A DNA stretch of 64,000 bases from Osedax frankpressi (lineage: Eukaryota > Annelida > Polychaeta > Sabellida > Siboglinidae): the NCBI GenBank assembly GCA_964035775.1, contig OZ038317.1:7883977-7947976 (forward strand). Reading direction: 5' to 3'. The notes beneath the pieces are model-generated. The model was not told the origin of the DNA and did no database searches. It saw nothing but the letters and a program-made list of their open reading frames with translations. Each line of letters begins with the position of its first letter. Position 1 is the stretch's first letter. Shown here piece by piece: positions 15,001 through 30,000 of the stretch. A program made the translations under genes and the position numbers.

Positions 15001-18000
15001 TTAGAATTATAAGTTAGGAACATTAGAATTAGAAGTTAGGAACATTAGAATTAGAAGTTAGGAACATTAGAATTAGAAGTTATAACATTAGAATTATAAG
15101 TTAGGAACATTAGAATTAGAAGTTAGGAACATTAGAATTAGAAGTTAGGAACATTAGAATTAGAAGTTATAACATTAGAATTAGAAGTTAGGAACATTAG
15201 AATTAGAAGTTAGGAACATTAGAATTAGAAGTTAGGAACATTAGAATTAGAAGTTAGGAACATTAGAATTAGAAGTTAGGAACATTAGAATTAGAAGTTA
15301 TAACATTAGAATTAGAAGTTATAACATTAGAATTAGAAGTTAGGAACATTAGAATTAGAAGTTAGGAACATTAGAATTAGAAGTTATAACATTAGAATTA
15401 GAAGTTAGGAACATTAGAATTAGAAGTTAGAAACATTAGAATTAGAAGTTAGGAACATTAGAATTAGAAGTTAGGAACATTAGAATTAGAAGTTAGGAAC
15501 ATTAGAATTAGAAGTTAGGAACATTAGAATTAGAAGTTAGGAACATTAGAATTAGAAGTTAGAAACATTAGAATTAGAAGTTAGGAACATTAGAATTAGA
15601 AGTTAGGAACATTAGAATTAGAAGTTAGGAACATTAGAATTAGAATTTAGGAACATTAGAATTAGAAGTTAGGAACATTAGAATTAGAAGTTATAATATT
15701 AGAATTAGAAGTTAGGAACATTAGAATTAGAAGTTATAACATTAGAATTAGAAGTTAGGAACATTAGAATTAGAAGTTATAATATTAGAATTAGAAGTTA
15801 GGAACATTAGAATTAGAAGTTATAACATTAGAATTAGAAGTTAGGAACATTAGAATTAGAAGTTAGGAACATTAGAATTAGAAGTTAGGAACATTAGAAT
15901 TAGAAGTTAGGAACATTAGAATTAGAAGTTATAACATTAGAATTAGAAGTTAGGAACATTAGAATTAGAAGTTAGGAACATTAGAATTAGAAGTTAGGAA
16001 CATTAGAATTAGAAGTTAGGAACATTAGAATTAGAAGTTAGGAACATTAGAATTAGAAGTTAGGAACATTAGAATTAGAAGTTATAATATTAGAATTAGA
16101 AGTTAGGAACATTAGAATTAGAAGTTAGGAACATTAGAATTAGAAGTTAGGAACATTAGAATTATAAGTTAGGAACATTAGAATTAGAAGTTAGGAACAT
16201 TAGAATTAGAAGTTAGGAACATTAGAATTAGAAGTTATAACATTAGAATTATAAGTTAGGAACATTAGAATTAGAAGTTAGGAACATTAGAATTAGAAGT
16301 TAGGAACATTAGAATTAGAAGTTATAACATTAGAATTAGAAGTTAGGAACATTAGAATTAGAAGTTAGGAACATTAGAATTAGAAGTTAGGAACATTAGA
16401 ATTAGAAGTTAGGAACATTAGAATTAGAAGTTAGGAACATTAGAATTAGAAGTTATAACATTAGAATTAGAAGTTATAACATTAGAATTAGAAGTTAGGA
16501 ACATTAGAATTAGAAGTTAGGAACATTAGAATTAGAAGTTATAACATTAGAATTAGAAGTTAGGAACATTAGAATTAGAAGTTAGAAACATTAGAATTAG
16601 AAGTTAGGAACATTAGAATTAGAAGTTAGGAACATTAGAATTAGAAGTTAGGAACATTAGAATTAGAAGTTAGGAACATTAGAATTAGAAGTTAGGAACA
16701 TTAGAATTAGAAGTTAGAAACATTAGAATTAGAAGTTAGGAACATTAGAATTAGAAGTTAGGAACATTAGAATTAGAAGTTATAACATTAGAATTAGAAG
16801 TTAGGAACATTATAATTAGAAGTTAGGAACATTAGAATTAGAAGTTAGGAACATTAGAATTAGAAGTTAGGAACATTAGAATTAGAATTTAGGAACATTA
16901 GAATTAGAAGTTAGGAACATTAGAATTAGAAGTTATAATATTAGAATTAGAAGTTAGGAACATTAGAATTAGAAGTTAGGAACATTAGAATTAGAAGTTA
17001 GGAACATTAGAATTAGAAGTTATAATATTAGAATTAGAAGTTAGGAACATTAGAATTAGAAGTTAGGAACATTAGAATTAGAAGTTAGGAACATTAGAAT
17101 TAGAAGTTATAATATTAGAATTAGAAGTTAGGAACATTAGAATTAGAAGTTAGGAACAATTTGCATATTTACTAATCCAGGCACCTCGTCGGCAATAGCT
17201 TTATAGCGAATAGCTAAAGCATATGCAGCAAACACAATAGGGGGCAGTGTGTATTTAATGCGTCTGTTACCACCCATTCCAAAGTGCTTTCTAGCACTAT
17301 TCAAAATCTGTGGGAAGGGTGGCGGTGTAATTTAATAGGGGGTATTAATGGGGGTAAGAGAAGGCAGGGTATTAGTGGGAGTAAGAGAAGGTAGGGTATT
17401 AATGGGGGTAAGAAAAAAAGGTGTATTAGTGGGGGTGAGAGAAGGTGGGGTATTAGTGGGGTGTGAGTGAAAGTTAGTGTTAGTGAGGTGGGTGAAGGTT
17501 GGTGTTAGTGGGGTGTGAGTGAAGTTGGTGTTAGTGGGGGGTGGGTGAAGGTGAGGTGTTAGTGGGCTGTGAGTGAATGTGAGGTGTTAGTGGGGGGTGA
17601 GTGAAGGTGAGGAGTTAGTGGGGTGTGAGTGAAGGTGAGGTGTTAGTGAGGTGAGTGAAGGTGAGGTGTTAGTGGGGTGTGAGTGAAGGTGAGGTGTTAG
17701 TGAGGTGAGTGAAGGTGAGGTGTTAGTGGGGTGGGTGAAGGTTGGTGTTAGTGGGGTGTGAGTGAAGGTTAGTGTTAGTGGTGTGTGAGTGAAGTTGGTG
17801 TTAGTGGGGTATGAGTGAAGGTGAGGTGTTAGTGAGGTGGGTGAAGGTAGGTGTTACTGGGGGGTGAGTGAAGGTGAGGTGTTAGTGGGGGGTGAGTGAA
17901 GTTGGTGTTAGTGGGGTGTGAGTGAAAGTGAGGTGTTAGTGGGGTATGAGTGAAGGTTGGTGTTAGTGGGGGGTTAGTGAAGGTGAGGTGTTAGTGGGGG

Positions 18001-21000
18001 GTGAGTGAAGGTTGGTGTTAGTGCGGGGTGAGTGAAGGTTGGTGTTAGTGGGGTATGAGTGAAGGTTGGTGTTAGTGGGGTATGAGTGAAGGTGAGGTGT
18101 TAGTGAGGTGGGTGAAGGTTGGTGTTAGTGGGGTGTGAGTGAAAGTGAGGTGTTAGTGGGGTATGAGTGAAGGTTGGTGTTAGTGGGGGGTTAGTGAAGG
18201 TGAGGTGTTAGTGGGGGTGGGTAAAGGTTGGTGTTAGTGGGGGGTTAGTGAAGGTGAGGTGTTAGTGGGGGGTGGGTGAAGGTTGGTGTTAGTGGGGGGT
18301 TAGTGAAGGTGAGGTGTTAGTGGGGGGTGGGTGAAAGTTGGTGTTAGTGGGGTGTGAGTGAAGGTAGGTGTTAGTGGGGTATGAGTGAAGGTTAGTGTTA
18401 GTGGTGTGTGAGTGAAGTTGGTGTTAGTGGGGTATGAGTGAAGGTGAGGTGTTAGTGAGGTGGGTGGAGGTAGGTGTTACTAGGGGGTGAGTGAAGGTGA
18501 GGTGTTAGTGGGGGTGAGTGAAGTTGGTGTTAGTGGGGTGTGAGTGAAAGTGAGGTGTTAGTGGGGTATGAGTGAAGGTTGGTGTTAGTGGGGGGTTAGT
18601 GAAGGTGAGGTGTTAGTGGGGGGTGAGTGAAGGTTGGTGTTAGTGCGGGGTGAGTGAAGGTTGGTGTTAGTGGGGTATGAGTGAAGGTTGGTGTTAGTGG
18701 GGTATGAGTGAAGGTGAGGTGTTAGTGAGGTGGGTGAAGGTTGGTGTTAGTGGTGTGTGAGTGAAGTTGGTGTTAGTGGGGTATGAGTGAAGGTGAGGTG
18801 TTAGTGAGGTGGGTGAAGGTAGGTGTTACTGGGGGGTGAGTGAAGGTGAGGTGTTAGTGGGGGGTGAGTGAAGTTGGTGTTAGTGGGGTGTGAGTGAAAG
18901 TGAGGTGTTAGTGGGGTATGAGTGAAGGTTGGTATTAGTGGGGGGTTAGTGAAGGTGAGGTGTTAGTGGGGGGTGAGTGAAGGTTGGTGTTAGTGCGGGG
19001 TGAGTGAAGGTTGGTGTTAGTGGGGTATGAGTGAAGGTTGGTGTTAGTGGGGTATGAGTGAAGGTGAGGTGTTAGTGAGGTGGGTGAAGGTTGGTGTTAG
19101 TGGGGTGTGAGTGAAAGTGAGGTGTTAGTGGGGTATGAGTGAAGGTTGGTGTTAGTGGGGGGTTAGTGAAGGTGAGGTGTTAGTGGGGGGTGGGTGAAGG
19201 TTGGTGTTAGTGGGGGGTTAGTGAAGGTGAGGTGTTAGTGGGGGGTGGGTGAAGGTTGGTGTTAGTGGGGGGTTAGTGAAGGTGAGGTGTTAGTGGGGGG
19301 TGGGTGAAGGTTGGTGTTAGTGGGGTGTGAGTGAAGGTAGGTGTTAGTGGGGTATGAGTGAAGGTTAGTGTTAGTGGTGTGTGAGTGAAGTTGGTGTTAG
19401 TGGGGTATGAGTGAAGGTGAGGTGTTAGTGAGGTGGGTGAAGGTAGGTGTTACTAGGGGGTGAGTGAAGGTGAGGTGTTAGTGGGGGTGAGTGAAGTTGG
19501 TGTTAGTGGGGTGTGAGTGAAAGTGAGGTGTTAGTGGGGTATGAGTGAAGGTTGGTGTTAGTGGGGGGTTAGTGAAGGTGAGGTGTTAGTGGGGGGTGAG
19601 TGAAGGTTGGTGTTAGTGCGGGGTGAGTGAAGGTTGGTGTTAGTGGGGTATGAGTGAAGGTTGGTGTTAGTGGGGTATGAGTGAAGGTGAGGTGTTAGTG
19701 AGGTGGGTGAAGGTTGGTGTTAGTGGGGGGTGAGTGAAGGTAGGTGTTAGTGGGGGGTGAGTGAAGTTGGTGTTAGTGGGGTATGAGTGAAGGTTAGTGT
19801 TAGTGGTGTGTGAGTGAAGTTGGTGTTAGTGGGGTATGAGTGAAGATGAGGTGTTAGTGAGGTGGGTGAAGGTAGGTGTTACTGGGGGGTGAGGTGTTAG
19901 TGGGGGGTGAGTGAAGTTGGTGTTAGTGGGGGGTTAGTGAAGGTGAGGTGTTAGTGGGGGTGAGTGAAGGTTGGTGTTAGTGCGGGGTGAGTGAAGGTTG
20001 GTGTTAGTGGGGGGTTAGTGAAGGTTAGTGTTAGTGGGGGATGAGTGAAGGTTGGTGTTAGTGGCGGGTGAGTGAAGTTGGTGTTAGTGGAGGGTGAGTG
20101 AAGGTGGGGTGTTAGTGGGGGGTGAGTGAAGGTAGGTGTTAGTGGGGGGTGAGTGAAGGTAGGTGTTAGTGGGGGGTGAGTGAAGGTGGGGTGTTAGTGG
20201 GGGGTGAGTGAAGGTGGGGTGTTAGTGGGGGGTGAGTGAAGGTAGGTGTTAGTGGGGGGTGAGTGAAGGTGGGGTGTTAGTGGGGGGTGAGTGAAGGTGG
20301 GGTGTTAGTGGGGGGTGAGTGAAGGTAGGTGTTAGTGGGGGGTGAGTGAAGGTGGGGTGTTAGTGGGGGGTGAGTGAAGGTGGGGTGTTAGTGGGGGGTG
20401 GGGTATGAGGTTATAAATACGGAACATCATTAACTCTTGAAATATCACCTGAACAAACTTTCACTGACAAAGACTCCAATAAAACCTTAAGTAGCAAAAA
20501 ACCAAGCAAATTATTACTAACCACTAAATATGAATCACTCTTCACTGACCATTCATTATTGACCACTACTACTTGACCACCTCGCACTGACTAGGTATTG
20601 TTGGTCGCAGTTTTCACTCTTCATCATGTGCATCGCTTTTCCCATAAGACATTGTTCTTCGGCCAGGTCCTCTTCGTCCATTTCGGGGGCCTGAGCGGCT
20701 CCCGAGTCGGGGACGTGGGCGGGGGAGGTCACAGGAGTGCAATCGTGCACCAGCGGAGCCACCAATACGAGGAAGGAGTCTACCTGCGGGGTTCGGCGAG
20801 GTGGCGTTGCACTAAGTGTGCCGTGAAGTGGTGTCGTACTAATGAGGCCGCGCGGTGTTGCATTGTACTACCGAGTCACGATATCCTAATGGGGCCGTGC
20901 GGTGTTGTACTAATGAGGCCATGACATAATATTGTACGGTGGCTATTCAGTGAGTGTAAATTAGTATAATTCATATGGTTTAAATATTTTAAAAATCATT

Positions 21001-24000
21001 GATATGATATAATATTAATAAAAATACACAAATATAGTGAAACAATAAAGTTTACAAATTATTAAAATTATAATAATTTTAATAAAAATAATAAAATGCA
21101 AATAATATTAATAATATGCATTAATAATTTTTAAACATTATTATTAAAAATTGCCTACAACTAAAATAAATTAATATTTCAATATAATTAATAATAATTG
21201 CAAATATTTAAATTATAATATTATATTTTAAAGCAAGCAAATTAAATAATTTGTATTAGTTTTTGTTTTTTTTTTGATAATTTTCTGAACCCAATATTTG
21301 ATATATAAAACTTATATCTAAGTTTAAATGAACAAAAAATATTATTAATGTTAAAAATAAAGTAGTGGAAATTTTAAAATATTTAAATTTATATATTTAT
21401 ATTGAGTTATATGTATCTCTAGTATGAGATCAACTTCTGGTTGAAAAAATACTAATGTTATGTAACACAATAGAGTAGAGGATATAAACTGTTAATAGGG
21501 TGTTTTCAAAAAAAAGTAACCTAGATATATTTTGACACTAGATTATTTCTATCCTACAGACCTTTATGGGTATGTTATTACTGTTTTAACTGATATTATA
21601 AAAATTCTATAGCAATCAGGTTTTTGTATTCCGAGATATTTTATATTATATTAATAGAACAGCGTTAAAAGTTAGAATTAGATTTAAACAATATTTATAA
21701 AGAATTTAACAAAAATATTTATAACAATATCAAGAACAAAATAAATAACGAAATATTTGGTATCCATAATATACTAATTTTTTTTTATTTATTCGAAAAA
21801 TCATTCAAATCATGCCAAAATATAATAGCAAAAGTGAAATATAGATTCAGATATTTGATTAAAATACCTTTATAATTAAATTAAATTACTTATAATATAT
21901 ATATTATATGTATTATACAATATTATATTAAATACTTCTAATATTATTATATTAAGATAAATGTATACATAACATTAAATTGAAAAAAAAATTATTGAGT
22001 TTTGAATAAATTGTATTTTAATTATTAGTTTAATAACTTATACAATGCTATACTTTCTTTGTGTATACTTTATATGCACAATACACTTAATAAAACACAT
22101 TACTACTGATATAATTATTATATATGCGAATTCCTCTAATTTGAATAAACAGTTGTATTGTACAAATTGTATAAATAAATATTGTTATTATACATCTGAT
22201 TTTACTATGTATTAAATTTCTATTATTATTGTAAATTTGATCATTTTGAATACCTATTTTAGATATAATATTTCTAAATATATTATACTACCACATTAGT
22301 TTGAAATATTGTGTATAATTAGATCAATTGTACTGTATTCAAATAAGTTATTAGAATAGATATGTAACTATTGATTTTATAATTTGTTAGTAATTTTTGA
22401 GAAAACAAAAAAGTCTTGTCTTTGATGAATATTTAACACATTTTTACTTTTGAACACCGCGTAATAACAAAATATCTAGGTAGGTCTAAGTCAAAAAAAA
22501 TATAACTTATGAACAGCATCCAATGTATATTTTTCAGAAGAGGATGTGAACAAACCTGGTCAGGTGTTGTAATTGCCGTCTGGTTATCTGTTAGATTTGC
22601 AACAATGTAAACACAAAGAGATTTCCTCGCGGTAGCATCGAAATTCTCCAAGAGGGGGACATAATGTTCTAATTTCTATAAAAATGTATATATGTATGTG
22701 TGTGTAGGCGGGGTGTGTAGGCAGATGTACGGGTAGGTGTGTGAGCAGGTGTGTGAGCAGGTGTGTAGGTAGGTGTGTAGGTAGGTGTGTGAGCAGGTAT
22801 GTAGGTAGGTAGGTAGATATGTAGGTAGGTATGTAGGTAGATATGTAGGTGTGTAGGTGTGTGAGCAGGTAGGTGTGTATGTAGGTACGTAGGTAGGTGT
22901 GTAGATTGGTAGGTACGTAGGTAGGTGTGTAGTTAGGTGTTTGGATGATTGTAAACTATGTAATAATAATAAAACCTGAATGGTCAGTATGTTGTCATAG
23001 TGATCAACGGGGATTCGTAGTAATTTAGTCAATTCTTTAGACACTGCAGAGTTATGTTGGACGCTGAGGGTATAGGGTGGGTACTTAAAGTGGGGTTAAG
23101 GGAAATAGGATGGGTACTTAAGGTATGAGTTAAGATAGGGGTTAAAGATAGTTTAAGTAAGGGAGATAATATGGGTACTTAAGGTGGGGGTTAAGTAAGG
23201 GAGCTTGGGTGGTTACTTAAGGTAGGGGTTAAGACGCGGATTAAGGTGGTGTTAAATAAGGGTGATAGGATAGGTGCTTAAGCTGAGGTTAAGGTATTGT
23301 TAAGTTGGGGGTTAAGTAAGGTGCCGGGTGGGTGCTTAAAGTGGGGTTTAAGTAAGGGAGCTAGAGCAGGTGATGTTTATGGTAAGAGAAATCTGGAGGG
23401 GTGGAGATGGGGTTTAGGAGATGGGGTGTGGTTATTTTGAATGATAGGCTGAGGTAGCAGATGTGGGTTAATGAGCAATACCTAGAGCTGAGTAACTCTA
23501 GTTAATGGTTCTAGTCCTGATTAGTCATGGGTATGTTTTTAATGTACACATATCAATCACATATATGACTAATGGATATTGGATAATGGTTAGTGGCTAT
23601 TGGTTAGTGGCTAGTAGCTAATGTACGAACTGGTCTAGGTGAAGTCGATTGAACACGTCTTCTGTCTGTTCGAGGACATGGTCCACATAGTTCAGTTTGT
23701 CTGGGTAAACAGACAATGCGAGTTTTACTAGCGCCACCTGCATTGCAATCATATCTTCTACGTTCATATCCTGACGAGCCTAGTGTGTGCATATGTGTGT
23801 GTGTGTGTGAGTGTATTGGTACATGTGTGTGAAGGTGTGTGTGTATGTGTGTATGTAGGTGTGTGTGTATGTTTGTGTGTGTGTGTGTGTGTGTGTGTGA
23901 AGGTGTGTTTGTATATGTGTGTGTAGGTAGGTATGCAAGTAGGTGTGTAGGTAGATATGTGTGTATGTGTGTATGTAGGTATGTGTATGTGTGTATGTAG

Positions 24001-27000
24001 GTATATAAGTAGGTGTGTAGGTATGTAGGTGTGTGTATGTATATGAAGGTGTGTGTATGTATGTATGTGTGTATATAGGTGTGTGTATGTGTGTGTATGT
24101 GTGTGTATGTATATGAAGGTGTGTGTATGTATGTATGTGTGTATATAGGTGTGTGTATGTGTGTGTATGTGTGTGTATGTGTGTGTGTAGGTGTGTGTTA
24201 GTGTAATAAACCTTGAGCACCTCTCCAATGTGTTCGTAAAATATTGTAAATAAATGAATTTCTTCGGGAATTCCTGAATTTTCTTCGCTCTTTGTGTATT
24301 GTATCAATCTGTAGTGTGACCGCAATGGTCAAGTTAATGATAAGAAATGATGGGAAATTATAATGATAAAGATACTGAATTACTTTAATGATACAAGTAA
24401 TGGATTACATTACAATAAAGACATACATTGTTACATTAGACAGGAATTAATAGGAATATTGTTATATTCACTTAGATAGAATTCAAACCATCACGAATGA
24501 TAACAAAGTAAGGAGATCAATCAAATAGATAACAATTGAATTAGAAAAGAAACACAATATTATAATAATTACAAGCATTTCTAATTTGAATGTAACATAA
24601 TTTGCTGTAATTATATCCCATTTGCAGTATCTACATCCCAATTACAGTGATTACAACCCAATTATACCAACTACTTTACGCTTACGGTAACTACACGGTA
24701 GTTGCAGTAACTACTTCGAATTAAACCTTTCTATCAGAGTAATTACAATATTCTTTACATTCACTTGAGGTTGTACTTGCGAACAGGCCTTCAGAAAAGT
24801 ACCCAGTGTCTCGAGGTGAAATTCATCGGGGAAAACCTGCGTCGAATTGGGAGGAAAATAGGGAATATGTTAATAGAGGGAAGTCTGTTGGGTAAATTAA
24901 ATCAAGGGAGAGGAAGAGAGGGAGATATTAGGGAGGAGGAGGGAGATTAGTGAGGAGGAGAGAGATTAGTGAGGAAGAGAGGGAGATGAGTGAGGAGAAG
25001 GGAGATTAGTGAGGAGGAGGGAGATTAGTGAGGAGGAGGGAGATTAGTGGGGAGGAGAGAGATTAGTGGGGAGGAGAGAGATTAGTGAGGAAGAGAGGGA
25101 GATGAGTGAGGAGAAGGGAGATTAGTGAGGAGGGAAATTAGTGAGGAGGAGGGAGATTAGTGGGGAGGAGGGAGATTAGTGGGGAGGAGGGAGATGAGTG
25201 GGGAGGAGGGAGATGAGTGAGGATGAGGGAGATGAGTGAGGATGAGGGAGATTAGTGAGGAGGAGGGAGATTTGTGGGGAGGAGGGAGATTAGTGAGAAG
25301 GAGGGAGATTAGTGAGAAGGAGGGAGATTAGTGGGGAGGAGGGAGATTAGTGGGGAGGAGGGAGATGAGTGGGGAGGAGGGAGATGAGTGAGGATAAGGG
25401 AGATGAGTGAGGATGAGGGAGATTAGTGAGGAGGAGGGAGATGAGTGGGGAGGAGGGAGATTAGTGGGGAGGAGGGAGATTAGTGAGAAGGAGGGAGATT
25501 AGTGGGGAGGAGGGAGATGAGTGGGGAGGAGGGAGATGAGTGAGGATGAGGGAGATGAATGAGGATGAGGGAGATTAGTGAGGAGGAGGGAGATTAGTGG
25601 GAGGAGGGAGATGAGTGAGGAGGAGGGAGATTAGTGGGGAGGAGGGAGATTAGTGGGGAGGAGGGAGATGAGTGAGGAGGAGGGAGATTAGTGGGGAGGA
25701 GGGAGATTAGTGGGGAGGAGGGAGATTAGTGGGGAGGAGGGAGATGAGTGGGGAGGAGGGAGATGAGTGAGGATGAGGGAGATGAGTGAGGATGAGGGAG
25801 ATTAGTGAGGAGGAGGGAGATTAGTGAGGAAGAGAGGGAGATGAGTGAGGAGGAGGGAGATTAGTGAGGAGGAGGGAGATTAGTGAGGATGAGGGAGATT
25901 AGTGAGGAGCAGAGGGAGATATGTGAGGAAGATAAAGCTACCTATAAAAAACCTGTATGATGCACTCCAAGAGATAGTCTTGCGAGATTGCATCCTTACA
26001 CATCACCAACTGTTCAATGATCTTCTGTAACACATTCTGTATGCGGAAGGTCAGATATCGGGATGTGCCATAGGAGGGAATGCGATGGGGTGTTATTATG
26101 ATGCCGACCTCTCTTGAACCCTCTAGGAATTTGTTGTAGTCGTAGCGACGAACCCAAACCCACTCGACCTCGAAAATACATTTAGAGAGGAACGAAGTTG
26201 TCGGTTGCAGGAATCCAGTTTCCTTAACTATCCATAACCTCCGTTACTCCCGCAGACAGCCAATATCTAATATTCAAGTTACGTAACCTTCCTATAAAAA
26301 CTAGCCACGGAGGTACAATATCCACTCTTAACCCCAGCGGGGGCCAGTAGCCACCACTAACCTCTCTGTAGACTTCGACGGTGATACTGTCGAGTTGAGA
26401 GAGTCTGACCAAGTTGGTTCCGACCAGGATTCGCAGTTCCATGCGTTCCTTTTCGCGGTGGGTCTTATCCCGGGTGTGACCTTGGTGTTGCATGCGCACC
26501 TACGGGAGGATAGGCTAGGGATCAATGGGTGGGAGGAGTTTTACGGTATGTAGACGAAAAAGAGGTTAGGGTAACATAATGGTTTACTTATTTACAATTA
26601 ACACAATAATTCATTATCCTTGCGAATATATTAAAGTAAATCTGAAGCAATTATTAAATATATTAAATATATTTAATATAAGTTCATAATTAATGTAGAA
26701 TTGTGTTTTTAATAATTGATCTCAAAACTAAAAATAATAATGGGTTTGGTTATAAATTAATCAAATTAAAATGATCAATTATACTAATCAGTTGGTTACT
26801 GAATACAATAGCCTACATGTATAAACCTATGGGTGCATCATAGTAGCTAGTATAGAATTAACCCATAATTTGTTCATTTCCGCGAAATTCAATTGCACGA
26901 AATCTATGGAATCTTGTACAACGCCTGTATGTATTTCACTGTAAAAAGATTAAAGTTACATAACGGTAAAGGCAGTGAAAGATTTATTTATTTTATATTT

Positions 27001-30000
27001 TTAGAAATTCTAATTATTTCAAATATATTATTTATATATTGATATTTATTATATTATATTTATTAATTTGAATATACAATAGATATTAAATATATTATAT
27101 AATCATATAGCAGTTAATAAATACATTAATAAAAAATATATTTCAAATTATTCGAAATTATTATTTATTTAAACTAATACAATATTATTAAATTAAATTA
27201 ATAAAATACATAATATATTAAGTATATATTAAGTATATTTTTTGTTATTTACATGCATGTAAATAACAATAAATATACTAAATGACATCTTTAATGTAAT
27301 AATATAAAAATTACATTTATGTAATTTATTTTATTAGATTTTGCGGAATTTATCATATTCACAAACAAAAACAAATTAATACCTAGTTATTAATTAAGGT
27401 GGATAAATAGATAATGAGAGAGGAGGAGAACCTGTCTTCTTCTTCACAGACATCTGGTAGCACGTGTTTCGTGCACTGAAGCAGGTAATTCCTTAGGAAG
27501 AGGCCCCGTAGGGGGCACTGCACGCCACGACACATCTCCACGAGGTCCTAGAGTTTTTAAAGGAATGAAACACAAGAATGCGGGGCACTGAACACCTTAA
27601 AATGACCTTAGAATAAAACAAAAGGTTAAATATTAAGAGTCATGATATAGGTTAAAGTTCAAACTATTCCATTTAAGTTCAGAGGATACACATTTTATAT
27701 AGTTTAAAGTCAAGTGAGGTCATATGGTTAAAGTAATATGGTAATATGGTTAATCAATCATGAGGTTAAAGATGAAAGGGTCATTAGGTCATTCCTATAT
27801 ACATCGGTATTAGATTCAGCTAGTTACTATATAGTTTATATCTTTAATTTCTACACCAATTTGATGTGAGTATAATGTTCGCACGATAAGTCTAAGATCT
27901 AAATATTAGATAATATATCCGGCCTTTACTTCTAGTAGATAAGCAATGGGTAATTTGTGTTTAAATCACATCTTTTGGATTGTACATATTTTTGGGTTCG
28001 TAAATAAATTCACATAAACTGTTTACAATACCTCAACTCAATATTAGAGTTAGGTGGAGTTAGGTGGAGTATGACCCTATTATAGAACTCTATGGAATAA
28101 ATTCTATAAACTAGTCCAAAACAATAACAATATTTAATACACATCAAATAATAGTACATTTTTTGAAAATAGAATATAGAAATTTTTTATTTTTAAACTC
28201 TATCCTCATTTTTCTAATTATTTGACATAGAATCTAATGACAATGAACAATAGTGAATTGTCTTAACCTTGAGAATGTCTTTGCGTGATAATTCATTGGA
28301 TTTGATGTACACAACGCCCACGGTGATCAATAGGTATCTACAGTGGTCGCGGGGGTCAGTTGATGGTTACGATGAATTAGAAAAGCACATCTAATGAGAT
28401 TATCTACCCTCCCAAATAACTCGATGACTCATAGAATACTCATTCGCTAACTAATTCAGATACCCACACCCTCACCAACATTCGCACATTATTCATGTAC
28501 TCATGCATCTAAACACTATGAATATATGAATATATAATCTATGAATACATGTAATATATTACTACTCAATATTATAACAATAAGTCTGAAATTAAACAAA
28601 GTATAATTTTAAAGTAAATATAGAAAATATGTTATTTAATTCAGTTATGTCCATAACTTACAGACGAGACACAATATTGCCTACATATTAATAACTAACA
28701 GACGTGGCACAATATTGCCTACTTATTAATAACTAACAGACGTGACACAATATTGCCTGTTTATTAATAACTAACAGACGTGGCACAATATTGCCTACTT
28801 ATTAATAACTAACAGATGTGGCACAATATTGCCTACTTACTTATTAATAACTAACAGATGTGGCACAATATTGCCTGTTTATTAATAACTAACAGACGTG
28901 GCACAATATTGCCTACTTATTAATAACTAACAGATGTGGCACAATATTGCCTACTTACTTATTAATAACTAACAGATGTGGCACAATATTGCCTACTTAT
29001 TAATAACTAACAGACGTGGCACAATATTGCCTACTTATTAATAACTAACAGACGAGACACAATATTGCCTACTTACTTATTAATAACTAACAGACGTGGC
29101 ACAATATTGCCTACTTACTTATTAATAACTAACAGACGTGGCACAATATTGCCTACTTATTAATAACTAACAGAAGTGACACAATATTGCCTACTTATTA
29201 ATAACTAACAGACGTGGCACAATATTGCCTGCATATTGCACGAGTTCGTAGAGATTGGAAGCTTTGTTCCCTTTCGAATATTCATCAACCAAGTAGGCCT
29301 CTAGATGGCTCAGTTTGTCTACTATAGCCATATCTAGGAAGTGAGTAGGGTGTGGTTTAATGGTAGGGATAGGTGTGTGGTAACTAGGGCATGGGTGTGG
29401 ATTAATAAGGAATGGAGTTGGGTTATTAGGGCATGGGGTGTGGCTTAATAAGGAATTGAGTTGGGTTATTAGGGTTTGGGGTGTGTCTTAATAAGGAATG
29501 GAGTTGGGTTATTAGGGCATGGGGTGTGGCTTAATAAGGAATGGAGTTTGGTTATTAGGGCATGTGGTGTGTCTTAATAAGGAATGGAGTTAGGTTATTA
29601 GGGCATGGGGTGTGGCTTAATAAGGAATGGAGTTGGGTTATTAGGGCATGGGGTGTGGCTTAATAAGGAATGGAGTTGGGTTATTAGGGCATGGGGTGTG
29701 GCTTAATAAGGAATGGAGTTAGGTTATTAGGGCATGGGGTGTGGCTTAATAAGGAATGGAGTTGGGTTATTAGGGCATGGGGTGTGGCTTAATAAGGAAT
29801 GGAGTTGGGTTATTAGGGCATGGGGTGAGGCTTAATGAGGAATGGAGTTGGGTTATTAGGGCATGGGGTGTGGCTTAATAAGGAATGGAGTTTGGTTACT
29901 AGGGTATGGGGTGAGGCTTAATAAGGAATGGACTTGAGTTACTAGGGCATGGATGGTGGCTTAATAAGGAATGGAGTTGGGTTATTAGGGCATGGGGTGT

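Noticed and set aside
20598-20924. Plus-strand open frame of 108 codons
   Set aside because: Antisense shadow of VPS35 exon 20783-20592.
22676-24325. His/Thr/Tyr-rich minus-strand frames
   Set aside because: Produced by CA-type repeats in introns; the first residues of some are real VPS35 exon ends.
26041-26361. Less AT-rich stretch that might hold an additional VPS35 exon
   Set aside because: Flanking exons join perfectly in phase (VEVYRE to NVLQKI) and match human without an insert.
28659-29230. CRISPR-like array
   Set aside because: Units are contiguous with no unique spacers, in a eukaryotic intron, and contain the exon junction.
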